A stretch of DNA of 64,000 nt from Actinernus sp. WN-2022 (GCA_030867875.1 JAOWCC010001501.1:27610792-27674791), one strand, 5' to 3'. Positions 41,103 through 53,511 are shown, numbered from the stretch's first letter. Translations and numbers: made by a program. Notes: a model not told the origin generated them from the letters alone.

Positions 41103-43739
41103 CTACGCGGCAAGACTGACCGAAAGTGAATATATGGGTACCGGTAAGAATGACTAATTATTTAAAACACCCTCCATATGGATGGTAGAGTGTCTCAGAA
41201 TCAATTGAAGAATTGGCTTGTGCTGTACGGTCAAGACATGGCTGTTTTAGATATTTACTGATCGATACCCATGCTAAGACCTCCATATGGATGGTAGAGT
41301 TCATCAGAATCAACACTGAAGAAGTGGCTTGTGCTGTACGGTCAAGACATGGCTGTTTTAGATATTTACTGATCGATACCCATGCTAAGACCTCCATATG
41401 GATGGTAGAGTTAATCAGAATCAACATTGAAGATGTGGCTTGTGCTGTACGGTCAAGACATGGCTGTTTTAGATATTTACTGATCGATACCCATGCTAAG
41501 ACCTCCATATGGATGGTAGAGTTCATCAGAATCAACATTGAAGATGTGGCTTGTGCTGTACGGTCAAGACATGGCTGTTTTAGATATTTACTGATCGATA
41601 CCCATGCTAAGACCTTCATATGGATGGTAGAGTTAATCAGAATCAACATTGAAGATGTGGCTTGTGCTGTACGGTCAAGACATGGCTGTTTTAGATATTT
41701 AGTGATCGATACCCATGCTAAGACCTCCATATGGATGGTAGAGTTAATCAGAATCAACATTGAAGAAGTGGCTTGTGCTGTACGGTCAAGACATGGCTGT
41801 TTTAGATATTTACTGATCGATACCCATGCTAAGACCTCCATATGGATGGTAGAGTTAATCAGAATCAACATTGAAGAAGTGGCTTGTGCTGTACGGTCAA
41901 GACATGGCTGTTTAGATATTTACTGATCGATACCCATGCTAAGACCTCCATATGGATGGTAGAGTTAATCAGAATCAACATTGAAGAAGTGGCTTGTGCT
42001 GTACGGTCAAGACATGGCTGTTTAGATATTTACTGATCGATACCCATGCTAAGACCTCCATATGGATGGTAGAGTTAATCAGAATCAACACTGAAGAAGT
42101 GGCTTGTGCTGTACGGTCAAGACATGGCTGTTTTAGATATTTACTGATCGATACCCATGCTAAGACCTCCATATGGATGGTAGAGTTAATCAGAATCAAC
42201 ACTGAAGAAGTGGCTTGTACTGTACGGTCAAGACATGGCTGTTTAGATATTTACTGATCGATACCCATGCTAAGACCTCCATATGGATGGTAGAGTTAAT
42301 CAGAATCAACATTGAAGAAGTGGCTTGTGGTGTACGGTCAAGACATGGCTGTTTTAGATATTTACTGATCGATACCCATGCTAAGACCTCCATATGGATG
42401 GTAGAGTTAATCAGAATCAACATTGAAGAAGTGGCTTGTGGTGTACGGTCAAGACATGGCTGTTTTAGATATTTACTGATCGATACCCATGCTAAGACCT
42501 CCATATGGATGGTAGAGTTAATCAGAATCAACATTGAAGAAGTGGCTTGTGCTGTACGGTCAAGACATGGCTGTTTTAGATATTTAGTGATCGATACCCA
42601 TGCTAAGACCTCCATATGGATGGTAGAGTTAATCAGAATCAACATTGAAGATGTGGCTTGTGCTGTACGGTCAAGACATGGCTGTTTTAGATATTTACTG
42701 ATCGATACCCATGCTAAGACCTCCATATGGATGGTAGAGTTAATCAGAATCAACATTGAAGAAGTGGCTTGTGCTGTACGGTCAAGACATGGCTGTTTTA
42801 GATATTTAGTGATCGATACCCATGCTAAGACCTCCATATGGATGGTAGAGTTAATCAGAATCAACATTGAAGATGTGGTTTGTGCTGTACGGTCAAGACA
42901 TGGCTGTTTTAGATATTTACTGATCGATACCCATGCTAAGACCTCCATATGGATGGTAGAGTTAATCAGAATCAACATTGAAGATGTGGCTTGTGCTGTA
43001 CGGTCAAGACATGGCTGTTTTAGATATTTACTGATCGATACCCATGCTAAGACCTCCATATGGATGGTAGAGTTAATCAGAATCAACATTGAAGATGTGG
43101 TTTGTGCTGTACGGTCAAGACATGGCTGTTTTAGATATTTAGTGATCGATACCCATGCTAAGACCTCCATATGGATGGTAGAGTTAATCAGAATCAACAT
43201 TGAAGATGTGGCTTGTACTGTACGGTCAAGACATGGCTGTTTTAGATATTTAGTGATCGATACCCATGCTAAGACCTCCATATGGATGGTAGAGTTAATC
43301 AGAATCAACATTGAAGATGTGGCTTGTGCTGTACGGTCAAGACATGGCTGTTTTAGATATTTAGTGATCGATACCCATGCTAAGACCTCCATATGGATGG
43401 TAGAGTTCATCAGAATCAACATTGAAGATGTGGCTTGTACTGTACGGTCAAGACATGGCTGTTTTAGATATTTAGTGATCGATACCCATGCTAAGACCTC
43501 CATATGGATGGTAGAGTTAATCAGAATCAACATTGAAGATGTGGCTTGTGCTGTACGGTCAAGACATGGCTGTTTTAGATATTTAGTGATCGATACCCAT
43601 GCTAAGACCTCCATATGGATGGTAGAGTTCATCAGAATCAACATTGAAGAAGTGGCTTGTACTGTACGGTCAAGACATGGCTGTTTAGATATTTAGTTAT
43701 TGCTACCCGGTACCCGTGATCCCTTTCGGTCTTGCGTAG
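41103..43739. mobile_element. TIR-bounded element built of a 111-bp satellite
   Basis: The left flank CTACGCGGCAAGACTGACCG...GGGTACCGG at 41103-41160 and right flank CTACCCGGTACCCGTGATCC...CGGTCTTGCGTAG at 43691-43739 are imperfect inverses. They bound the whole tandem array, so the array appears to be the interior of a transposable element. No coding capacity for a transposase. Confidence 0.65.
41167..43697. repeat. 111-bp minisatellite, about 22 copies
   Basis: Units contain GTGCTGTACGGTCAAGACAT, GGCTGTTTTAGATATTTA and ATCGATACCCATGCTAAGAC. The period is 111 bp; units with GGCTGTTTAG lack one T and are 110 bp. Variant positions are limited: TTAATC/TTCATC, GAAGAA/GAAGAT, TTACTG/TTAGTG, CATTG/CACTG. 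Both strands are open over long stretches because 111 is a multiple of three, but the 110-bp units break these frames, so I do not call a protein. Confidence 0.97.
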
Positions 43740-43834
43740 ATTTAAGGCTTTTTATCCGACGTGTATTGAAATCACTGTATATCTAAACGAAACAACGTGA
43801 ATGAGTAGTTGAAGTGCTATTTCTTGATGAACTA

Positions 43835-44215
43835 TGTCAAACACGAATTGGAGTCTTTCATCAGGGGTTCCAAATATTGAGAAAGCAAATGAAACCCGAG
43901 AGGCGTAGCCTCGAGGGTTTTATTGTTTTCGAAATATTTGGAATCCCCTGATGAAAGACGAACAATGAGTGTTTGACATGTCTTCTCATGCGAATGCAAA
44001 ACCGACAATTTACATACGTTTCTTTTCAAACTTCATTAGCAAGTATTGTTTACCATTTGACGACTGTTGTATCTAATTATTCAATAGATGGCTTATTATT
44101 CTTTTTTGATGGCAGTGATTTCAACTAGCGTACTAGTAGAGTAGTGGACTAGAGTTGGTGGACAAGAGTTAGTACAAGCAGTCGGAAGGGCCGTGGTTCG
44201 AACTCCAGTAGAGAC
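43835..44215 (+). mobile_element. Hairpin plus tRNA-like SINE-like repeat
   Basis: A long hairpin (GTCAAACACGAATTGGAGTC to ATGAGTGTTTGAC, 43835-43980, centre CCTCGAGGG) is followed by AAGTATTGTTTACC and, at 44131-44215, by a tRNA-like module with a B box GGTTCGAACTCC, then T-rich DNA. Order, spacing and several blocks match the unit at 5568-5916. Confidence 0.6.
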
Positions 44216-44951
44216 AGACTTTTTCTTTCTATGTCATTCTTTATTTCTTTACTTCTTCGCTCCTTACTTGTAGTTTATCAGTATGTAATTAGTTAGTGGT
44301 TCATGAATATGATGATTAAGAAATATTGATCACTAGGGTTGGAAACATGATCAAACACAAGGGTTTCACCCGGTATCAAGACCCATGCATGTGACCAAAT
44401 ACAGTTCCTCCATTGGATCACTATCTCATGAATTATTAATGAGTTTGAGAAGATTAGTTCTTAATTAAGAATACGTGTATTATATGACAACGTTCTCGAA
44501 GTCAGTGAGATGCAGTGTCTTAAAAAGGTTAAAAGAAGGAAACGGCAGGTCCGATTCTTTCCAAGTGCACTGTTTATAATAGCGTTTCGTTTATACCACC
44601 CGGCATCCTGTATTAGAGGTTAAATCCCCGGTCAAACGGTGTCAACACTGACCGGTATAACATTTGCTGAAACCGTTTGAAATGGCCTTTAAACGAAGCG
44701 AACTCTCTCCAACGTGCAAGCTTGAAATGTCTTTCAATACCTTTCAACATTGTTTTCAGGCCATTTCAAATTGTTTCAAGATCAGCTTCAACTAATGTTT
44801 TAGAACAACAACAATTTACAACAACAACAATTTGTTGTACCCTTTGAATAATTCAACAGTTATGTGTTTAAAAGTTTAAAATAAATATAATTAGGGTACT
44901 GGCTTCCAGAAATAACCTTAAGGGGCTAAAAATGCCAGGAAGCATTCAAGC

Positions 44952-45073
44952 ATTCAAGCCATATAAGATACCCATGTACAATCATGATGTATTGATTATT
45001 TGTAGAAATTACATTTCACAGAAGCATTCAAGCCATATAAGATACCCATGTACAATCATGATGTATTGATTTC
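44952..45073. repeat. Tandem duplication, period 74 bp
   Basis: ATTCAAGCCATATAAGATAC plus CCATGTACAATCATGATGTA occurs at 44952 and again at 45026. Confidence 0.92.
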
Positions 45074-46009
45074 GAGTTCATTGTAGATTGTATATGAAGG
45101 TATAAAGCATATAGTAATAATGGTTCATACGTATTGTAAATTACTCAACGTCTGCACATATGTGATTAAAGCTCTGGATGTTATTAGTTTGATCTAAAGT
45201 GATTACTAGACAGTGCTAGGTCGCAAGTCTACCCATGACAGGACCAAGCAGGGGTGTTGCATGCTAACTTTCTAGCCGATTTCAATGAATCTGCCGGATT
45301 GAGGATCAATCACGGTTTTTGGGAAACGCTCACCCACCAGCTTATTCACCCACCCCGAATACCCCGCCCAATGTTATATAAGTTTATCTAATATTGCTGC
45401 CGGCCTCAGTACTTATCTAATAATGATATGGTACAGGTCAAATGCTTGCACTCGAAATGACCACGAGGGATCCAAAAGCAACGTAATCAAGGTTTCTGGG
45501 GAACTATCCACCCACCCCTCCTTTGGTATACATGTGTAATTAACTGTTGAATTTAGGGTGATCGAAATGGGAGACACTGTCGTTGGAATCTAGTAAGCAC
45601 AAAATTGCATGGATTATGCAAAATACATATATTTGACTGAAATCATATATTGACATATACAATCCTTTCCACGTTTAGCAGGCGTTCTATCCGACATGGT
45701 GGTATGTATATATCTGCATCACTCACTATCACTACTGCCATCATATCACTATTTCCATCACTGAACAGTACCATGATCATCATTATCGAGATCACTTGCA
45801 CTATTGACATCACTATCGCTAGCAGAATCAGTCAAATTTCTCCTATCACCATGTCATCGACCTCGTCACTTAATTGTGTCAATTTCTGAGCTTTTATCAG
45901 TGGTGGAGCTACGGACGCACTGATTGGCTAAATCGAAATACATAGGAAAACCATTCCTTGCTTCAGCATTGTTTTTGGACAATGATCAAGTACGGAAACC
46001 TTCATATAT
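45074..46009. other. Intergenic, no feature seen
   Basis: AT-rich DNA with a stretch of CATCA/ATCAC-type low complexity near 45700-45870. Open frames there reflect that composition. Confidence 0.5.
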
Positions 46010-46118
46010 ACTTCATGGTAGTCTTTCGTTCCATATAGTCTCCCTGCATAATACTGTAAAACAGTAGATGAAATGATTATGCAGGGAGACTATCTCGAAC
46101 GAAACACTACCATGAAGT
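46010..46118. mobile_element. Foldback MITE-like hairpin
   Basis: ACTTCATGGTAGTCTTTCGT and ATAGTCTCCCTGCATAAT pair with ATTATGCAGGGAGACTAT and the terminal CACTACCATGAAGT. The loop is about 25 bp. Confidence 0.85.
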
Positions 46119-46161
46119 GTTTACCATTTTAGCTGACCCTCTATCATACACCGTACAAAAA

Positions 46162-46382
46162 AAAGATGGCGGCATGTACTTTTACCCACAATCCTCTGCG
46201 CACGAAAATCTTTAAATCCGTCACAAAATCGCGGTAAAGCGTTTTTAAACCTTAAATACAAGCCAGTGTAAGAACTGAACTGCCAATACACTGTCATTGT
46301 AGAGAATAGAGGATTTCTACGTGTTTTTTTAAGAGTGTTAGGTTCGCAAGGGATTGTGGTCCAATATACGGCCGCCATCGTT
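46162..46382. mobile_element. MITE with GATGGCGGC ends
   Basis: AAAAGATGGCGGCATGTACT and CCACAATCC at the left answer GGATTGTGG and CGGCCGCCATCGTTTT at the right. 221 bp, non-coding. Confidence 0.7.
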
Positions 46383-48013
46383 TTCGGTATGGTGGATCGA
46401 TTCTTTCTCTCCTCATGGTCACTCTTTAGTATTTACCTTGACAATGTTCAATTTATGAGACTGTTCTCCCAAAACAAAGTGGGAGACAAAGTATGAAAGA
46501 AAGACAAATGTGAAAATCGGCATTGTCATGCACGAGAAACTGAATCGTAAACTTGGGTCAGGGAATTTCAAACAAACAAAACGTGACCCTCCCCCTGAAT
46601 TCATGACATTAACAAATTATGACACTCACTAAACTAGCGCCAAAAAAATCGTGACTGTCCACAAATCTAGTAATCTTATCTATAACTAGGATACCGACAC
46701 GGTATGAGTGCTGCCTATTTTTAGGTATTTGGCATAAATTGCACTAGTGTGTTATCATGAACTGAATATAACTTTTCTGGCATGGTCGTGGCACAGTGTT
46801 GACATTTGCAAATATCTGCACTTTTTCATACCCAAAGTTCTGTAGCTCCTTCGAGCCTGCTAGCAAGTGAGGCAACAGCCACTTGAAGAGCTTTGCTGAT
46901 GGTGACGCGTTTCATGCGCGTGGCGTTGTCTCAAAAAGTTATCAGACAAAAAAGTTTCAATAATTATTTTGTAACCAGAGTTTCACGCTTTTTGCGATCT
47001 TCTGTCTAGTGTCTCGACCAATAACATAGCAGGATACCAGGCATACTGATGTTGGATTGTCAATGTTATCAAAATGTTTTGCATGCTACTATCTTAATGG
47101 TTGAGACACTTATGGCACTGAGACAGATTGAAAAAAAAAACATTCACCAACATAGCTATAACAACGAACAAAGGACACACAATCAATTAGCAGCACAACT
47201 TCATCTGTAATTCAACAATATCAATCAAGGGTAAAAACATTTTCTACTCAACGACTTATTTATCACTTGTTAAACATCTTAGATTTGGAACAAGATCAAC
47301 ATGATAGAGTGGTTTTCATTAACCCGTGAAACAAAGTGTACTAGTTAAAGAGTATAATAGTCAATAAGACACAAAAGGGAATAGAGGATAATAAAGTATA
47401 ATACGCTAAAGTTTGTTTCGCGGTTAGTGGAAACCATCCTAACAAGACCAAAAGTTGAAACTGATGGTTCTATTAATTGACTATAACAATACAGTTTTTG
47501 TTTCTGAAGGGTTTTGCCATCCTTGTGATACACAAAACAAAATAAAAGATTATTCAAACTGTTGATAATTGTGCTAGCGTGTTGATAATTGTGCTAGCGT
47601 GTACTTTTGTTGTCTTCTAGGTGTTCCTCTACACCTGAAGAGTAAATCAATAAATCTCTTATTAACAATTTGCAAACATGGAAAGGGTGGACATTATGTA
47701 ATATGCGAGGGTCTATCTATTAGAGTAAAATTACCACCCAGGACATATAGGCAAATTAATTTAATTTAATTTAATTTAATGGCTTGGCCAAATTCACTAA
47801 AGAAGCCCACCACTTTAATGATATCAAATTTAGAGGAATTCTTTGGGGATAAAGTGAATATTTGGACAATTCCTCAGGGGTTGAAGTCAATTCTTCAGGG
47901 TAACACTACTTTCCACCATGGAATTCTTCAGGTGTTTTTAATTTCAGAGGAATTCTCAACAGGGGGGTATGCATATTAAGTGCAATAGCCCAATAAGCCG
48001 AATACACATAATT
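46383..48013. other. Intergenic, no gene seen
   Basis: A TTGTGCTAGCGTGTTGATAA duplication lies at 47568-47600 and an (AATTT)n run at 47754-47779. I can support nothing else. Confidence 0.5.
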
Positions 48014-48312
48014 ACTCGGGCTGCCTGTGGCAGCACCGAGTCTAAATTTGGAAGCCGTTTTTTTTTTCGTGTAGCAAAATTTCTGCGCATGCGTTAAAGG
48101 TCAAATTCACACCAATCAGATTGCACTGTGCTGGTCACGCAACAATCGGCAGGTTAATTTATTTACATAATTGAATACAGTAAATCGAGATGGTGGAGAC
48201 CCGCGAGGAACTTTCTCTCTAATTTGGAGTCCCATCTCTCAAATGTACCCACTTTAATGTTTTATTTAACTTCACCGTGCGAAAGCCTTCCAACAGGCTC
48301 AGGATACTTGTT
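48014..48312 (+). mobile_element. Helentron-like element, helicase-derived subfamily, copy 3
   Basis: It starts ACTCGGGCTGCCTGTGGCAG and ends GCCTTCCAACAGGCTCAGGA then TACTTGTT. Its last ~105 bp (GAGGAACTTTCTCTC, AATTTGGAGTCCCATCTCTC, TTCACCGTGCGAAA) match the RecQ-like sequence at 60261-60398, with 13 bp missing before the Walker A codons. The first part shares ACCAATCAGATTGCACTG with the other copies. It is the only plus-strand copy of this subfamily here. Confidence 0.8.
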
Positions 48313-48469
48313 ATTTATTTATGCTGAACCCGAGTGAATGTGCGATCGAAAAATATGCTTGGCTTGCTCGCTGCATTGAATTGTGCTGTTCGGTTTGCCG
48401 ATACCAAAACTGCAAATGGTCAAGATGCTATAAATCATACCTGAAGGCTGAAGAGAAATACATGGATAT

Positions 48470-49420
48470 GAATATTTCAGTGTGAGTTGTGAAGAAGCTT
48501 TTTATTTACATATAAATGATATGGCAGTTTTCAACAGCGACACGAAGAAATATATATCTACGGCTTAGAAACGATCGAGGCTGAAATGATATGAACCGAC
48601 TGGAGTGCAAAGACTGTACGAAAAGTTAGATAAAACCTTTCTTTGATGGCAAAACAACCTCATGAACTCAAATACGATAGCCTTGTGAGCAATCGACGTA
48701 CATATGAAGCTATAGAAATTTATATTATCGACTACGTGAAAGTATGCAAACATCGAACTGCTATGAAACCGCTTGTCAGTATTCGCACTTTCGTGCAAGC
48801 GAACTTTTCTACTTTCGACACACGGTCGCTAAACTGTACGAAATCTCCAAGAATAAATCCCTAATGTCCAAACCAACGGGAAAAACTGAAAGAGGAAATC
48901 CTTGTGAGCAATCAACGTACATATGAAGCTATATAAGTTATCATCGACTATATGAGAGTCAAACATCGAGCTGCTATGAAACCGCTTGTGACAGTTTGTT
49001 TACGCACTTTCGTGACAAGCGAACGTTTCTACTTTCGACACACGGTCGCTAAACTGTACGAAATCTCCAAGGATATATCCCCAATGTCCAAACTAAAGGG
49101 AAAAACTGAAAGGGGAAATCATTGTGTCCAATCGACGTACATATGAGGCTCCAGAAGTAATTATTGAATACATGAGAACCCATAGAGAAAACCGATAATA
49201 ATTAATGAACACGGTATTAGTTTCACGGACATTTGTGGCTTAACTGAACTCGCGCTACAGCATAGCTTGAAATACTGTACGAAAACTCCCGTTTAAAAAT
49301 TTCCTGATGCCGAAAGGACCGTAGCATCTTAAACAAGATATCCTTCTGACCAATCGACATACATATTTAGCTGTGAAAGTATGTTTCCATTCCATAACAG
49401 CCGATAGTGCAAACTAGTAT
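48470..49420. repeat. ~220-bp tandem repeat, four copies
   Basis: AATCGACGTACATATGAAGC-type blocks recur at 48691, 48910, 49130 and 49352. Between them TTTCGACACACGGTCGCTAA and CTGTACGAAATCTCCAAG are repeated. Copies diverge more to the right. Short open frames (e.g. RHTVAKLYEISK) recur but are interrupted. Confidence 0.85.
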
Positions 49421-49856
49421 TAACTGCCACTAGTAAATTAACCTAATTGCGTACTTCCGCGAGTACTGAACTTTCTAGCGTCAAATGCATGTGTTACGTT
49501 TCCAAACTTTAGGACAAGACATCTTCCATAGAATGTTCTATTTTTTTTTACAGCTGAGAACTGTATTATTAAACATAAGAAATAAAACAATGGTGCCATT
49601 TGAAGAATTATATCATGTCAAAAGTGCATAACGAAGAAATATATATCTACGGACGCGAGCAGCTCGATCGTTTCACTTTGGTCAAATTCGGACTGTTTAG
49701 TACGACTGGAACCTGCAGTACAGTATAACAGAACAGCAGACTAAATTGTAAACGTGTGTTGCATGAATAAGTAGTGTTTACAGTAAAGGTCACTACTTTA
49801 ATTTATATACGAGGAAACAAAAATATTAAATTACATACATGTATATATACTAGGGG

Positions 49857-49950
49857 AGCAGAGAATGAAAGTCACCGCGCTACCGGCCACTCCTAAAGAC
49901 TGCTAATATTCAGCTAATAATTCTTCCCTTTGGTTATTACTCGGGCCAGG
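49857..49950. repeat. Repeat shared with 19064-19150 (inverted)
   Basis: ATACTAGGGGAGCAGAGAAT, ACCGGCCACTCCTAAAGACT and AATAATTCTTCCCTTTGG match the 19-kb copy in inverse. A Helentron-like 5' end starts within a few bases of its right side. Confidence 0.8.
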
Positions 49951-50093
49951 CCTTCGGCCGGCACGAGTCAGAAAATGCAAGCCGTTTATTACTCGGGCTG
50001 CCTGTGGGCAGGCCCGAGTCTTAAAATGCAAGCCGTTTATTATTACTCGGGCCAGGCCTTCGGCCGGCACGAGTCTTAAAATGCAAGCCGTTT
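49939..50093 (+). mobile_element. Three successive Helentron-like 5' ends
   Basis: ACTCGGGC hairpins start near 49956, 49990 and 50047, each followed by GAGTC, an AAAATGCAAGCCGTTTATT segment and then the next start. Two carry GGCCAGGCCTTCGGCCGGCA, one carries CTGCCTGTGGGCAGG. Only the third leads into a full element. Confidence 0.75.
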
Positions 50094-51077
50094 ATTATTT
50101 TTTGTGTCGCTGATTTGCCTCGGCAACCAATCAGATTGTTGCACTGGTCACGTGACACATTGCGCTATGCGTTCGCGTCAATCGATCTCTTTCTTTGCGA
50201 TACACAGGAGCGAAATACAATCTCAGCTTAAGTGTTTCTAAACACGTTTAGATATAAAAGGTATCGAATTATAATCTCAGGGTAGATTTCGTCAGGCGCG
50301 CTCAGATAACAAAGGTCAAAGCTCTCAGACAAGGCGAGACAAGGAGATATCGATTTCTATGAGTCATTGTCAGAAATCTATTCCCGGCCGTAAAATTAGG
50401 CAATACCACCGTCTGCCAATGGGTAACTGAACTGTCAGGTCAACTACACAGCTTAGAGAGTCTTTCTACTAGATTGAGAGACATTAATATACTGTTACAT
50501 GTCTGTTAATATGGGGAAAACTGAAGAAACTCTCATTGCATTGAGTTTGATAACTAGCCTGAAATACAGCCGCCTTCTCAGTTAGTTCCAGGGTCCTTGA
50601 ATTTTCAAATGGCTCAACTCGTCGCGAGCGCAAGTGAACTTGTGAAATTATCGCCATCACGCCGCGTATACAGTCAAGTCTGTTTGTCTCGGAAAGTATT
50701 TATTGTAGTTTATATCTCTTCCCTAATTGCACTGATGAAGGACTCGAAACCCTAAACGTCCCAGCAGCTTGTGTTACAGCTGATAAACGGAGGAAATGGC
50801 TCTACTGAAACAAAATCAAAGCGGACGAGTTTCGTGTTGTTTAGCTTTGCGGCCGAAGTCCATCATTGTCTGTGGTTCGGCGGGGAAGAAGAGTGTTCGT
50901 TGGGATTACTTTCAACAAAGTACACTGTATTTCAACTACCAATCTCGTACAAGTGCCTTTAATTTTTAATGATTTTCACGAAGTGGTCCTTTTTTGGCAG
51001 AATTTATTTTAGAAACAGTTGGCCTCATACCTAAAAGTGACAGCCCGAGTAAACGCCCAGCGGGCGTCTTGTTATTA
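50047..51077 (+). mobile_element. Helentron-like non-autonomous element, array copy 1
   Basis: The 5' hairpin ACTCGGGCCAGGCCTTCGGC is followed by TTTTTTGTGTCGCTG and a ~0.95-kb body, and the 3' end is CAGCCCGAGTAAACGCCCAG CGGGCGTCTTGTT. The 3' GCCCGAGT is the inverse of the 5' start, and a CGCCC/GGGCG hairpin lies beyond it, the asymmetric layout described for Helentron/Helitron2 elements. No Rep or helicase frame is present. Confidence 0.7.
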
Positions 51078-53129
51078 TTATTATTTTTTGTGTCGCTGAT
51101 TTGCCTCGGCAACCAATCAGATTGTTGCACTGGTCACGTGACACATTGCGCTATGCGTTCGCGTCAATCGATCTCTTTCTTTGCGATACACAGGAGCGAA
51201 ATACAATCTCAGCTTAAGTGTTTCTAAACACGTTTAGATATAAAAGGTATCGAATTATAATCTCAGGGTAGATTTCGTCAGGCGCGCTCAGATAACAAAG
51301 GTCAAAGCTCTCAGACAAGGCGAGACAAGGAGATATCGATTTCTATGAGTCATTGTCAGAAATCTATTCCCGGCCGTAAAATTAGGCAATACCACCGTCT
51401 GCCAATGGGTAACTGAACTGTCAGGTCAACTACACAGCTTAGAGAGTCTTTCTACTAGATTGAGAGACATTAATATACTGTTACATGTCTGTTAATATGG
51501 GGAAAACTGAAGAAACCCTCATTGCATTGAGTTTGATAACTAGCCTGAAATACAGCCGCCTTCTCAGTTAGTTCCAGGGTCCTTGAATTTTCAAATGGCT
51601 CAACTCGTCGCGAGCGCAAGTGAACTTGTGAAATTATCGCCATCACGCCGCGTATACAGTCAAGTCTGTTTGTCTCGGAAAGTATTTATTGTAGTTTATA
51701 TCTCTTCCCTAATTGCACTGATGAAGGACTCGAAACCCTAAACGTCCCAGCAGCTTGTGTTACAGCTGATAAACGGAGGAAATGGCTCTACTGAAACAAA
51801 ATCAAAGCGGACGAGTTTCGTGTTGTTTAGCTTTGCGGCCGAAGTCCATCATTGTCTGTGGTTCGGCGGGGAAGAAGAGTGTTCGTTGGGATTACTTTCA
51901 ACAAAGTACACTGTATTTCAACTCTGGTAAGTTTGGAGCGATTGAAAAATAAGGATGATTTTCAAAACCGGTGGCTTAAAGTCATCTGCATATGACATAA
52001 ATATACATGGTAGCCGAATCTAATACTTCGGCGAACGGGAAGCAAAGTAGCCTGCTTGCCGGGTCTTCTGTAATTTTTTTTTCAGAATTCTCTAAAGATT
52101 GTCCACACACTTTCAGCGGACTCTGCTGACAGTTTCACGACAAAGGATAGAAATCGGAATTATCTACGGGCCAAGATTGTGTGCCAGACCTCAATTAAAT
52201 TAAAACTCGACTTAACGAACGGGATTTTATTCAAGACTTGTCACTGTGTTGTCAAGACTCAAATTATAGACTTACTCATTCAAAATTTACGGGATCGTGT
52301 TTCGGTATCGTTGCAAGACTTACGAGGATTCTATAGTCTGTTATTGTGCTTTTCGTTCTTTTATTTTAATTATCGCTCTGTTTTAAAGTCTGTGTGTCTG
52401 TGATGTCGAGTACATTTCAAACTACCAAGCGTGGTTGTGAAAAGTTCCACTCGTACAGGAATACACTGGCTTCCTGCCGAGGTCAAATCATATTCGAAGC
52501 ATCCGGGGAAAATGCATGGGTTCGATTGTGTTTTTAATCCGCTAGAAATAATGAAATTCGTTACCCAAAGCGCATGTCTACTTCTTTCATGAAACAAATA
52601 AACAACGAAAGCATTTTACTTCGACAAGCTACTAGAAGTTGGATTTGTCACTGGAAACCGTATAAACTGAACAGGATAAGACTTTGGAAATCGAAACATA
52701 GCCTGGTACAGACACATTTTTTCACTCATAAATTCGAACTGCATTCATGAGTGAAAAAAACCCTCTCAGTTTGTCTGTTATTTGCTTTTTGTTCTAATTA
52801 TCGCTCTATTTAATATGTGTCTGTGATGCCTGGTACATTTCAAGCTACCAAGAGTATTTGTTTGCTTGTGCTTTCGTAAATCCAATTTGAATCTAAAGTC
52901 CTAAACGAATATTACTGGCTTCCTGCCGAGGTCAAATCATATTCGAAGCACCGGGGAAATTCATGGGTTTGATTGTGTTTTTAATCCGGTAGAAATTATG
53001 AAATTTGTTACCCAAAGCACGTGTACTTCTTTCATGAAACAAATAAACAATCAATTGCAAGAGCATTTAATTTCTTCAACAAGCTACTAGTTCGACAAGT
53101 CCCGAAGCTATGCTCGGCAAGTCAGCATT

Positions 53130-53250
53130 TATTCAAGATCGTGAAGTATAATTTGAAATCATGTGGACTTCGGATGTTTTGGTATCTGCTCTTATTTTAT
53201 GGAACTCGTTACCACTGGAAATGAGGTATATTGATTCCTCGGGTTGTTTC
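53130..53250 (+). pseudogene. LINE C-terminal remnant
   Basis: One frame reads LVSALILWNSLPLEMRYIDS, the usual LW.SLP.E.R pattern of LINE C-termini. Upstream similarity is lost through frameshifts. Confidence 0.5.
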
Positions 53251-53511
53251 TCTTAGTTCTTTTAATTATAGTGTTAAATTAAATAATGAACAATTATACA
53301 CTCGTGTTCACTGGTGTACTGTGGAGTTAGAACAGATTAACAATAGTATTTGCATCCGAGCATTTTGAGCTACCTGTGTTATCCTAGGGTAACCTAGCTT
53401 ACTTGCAGTCACTCGTGTTCTACTTGTGTTCACTCGTTTTTAACTCGTGGTTGGTGTTACCCTCATTAAATAAAGTTAATTTTCAATGCACACAATATTT
53501 TATTAAACATT

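Noticed and set aside
42196..43644. 482- and 493-codon open frames on both strands
   Set aside because: They follow from a 111-bp satellite with no stop in one frame per strand; 110-bp units break the frame elsewhere in the array, and there is no promoter or known domain.
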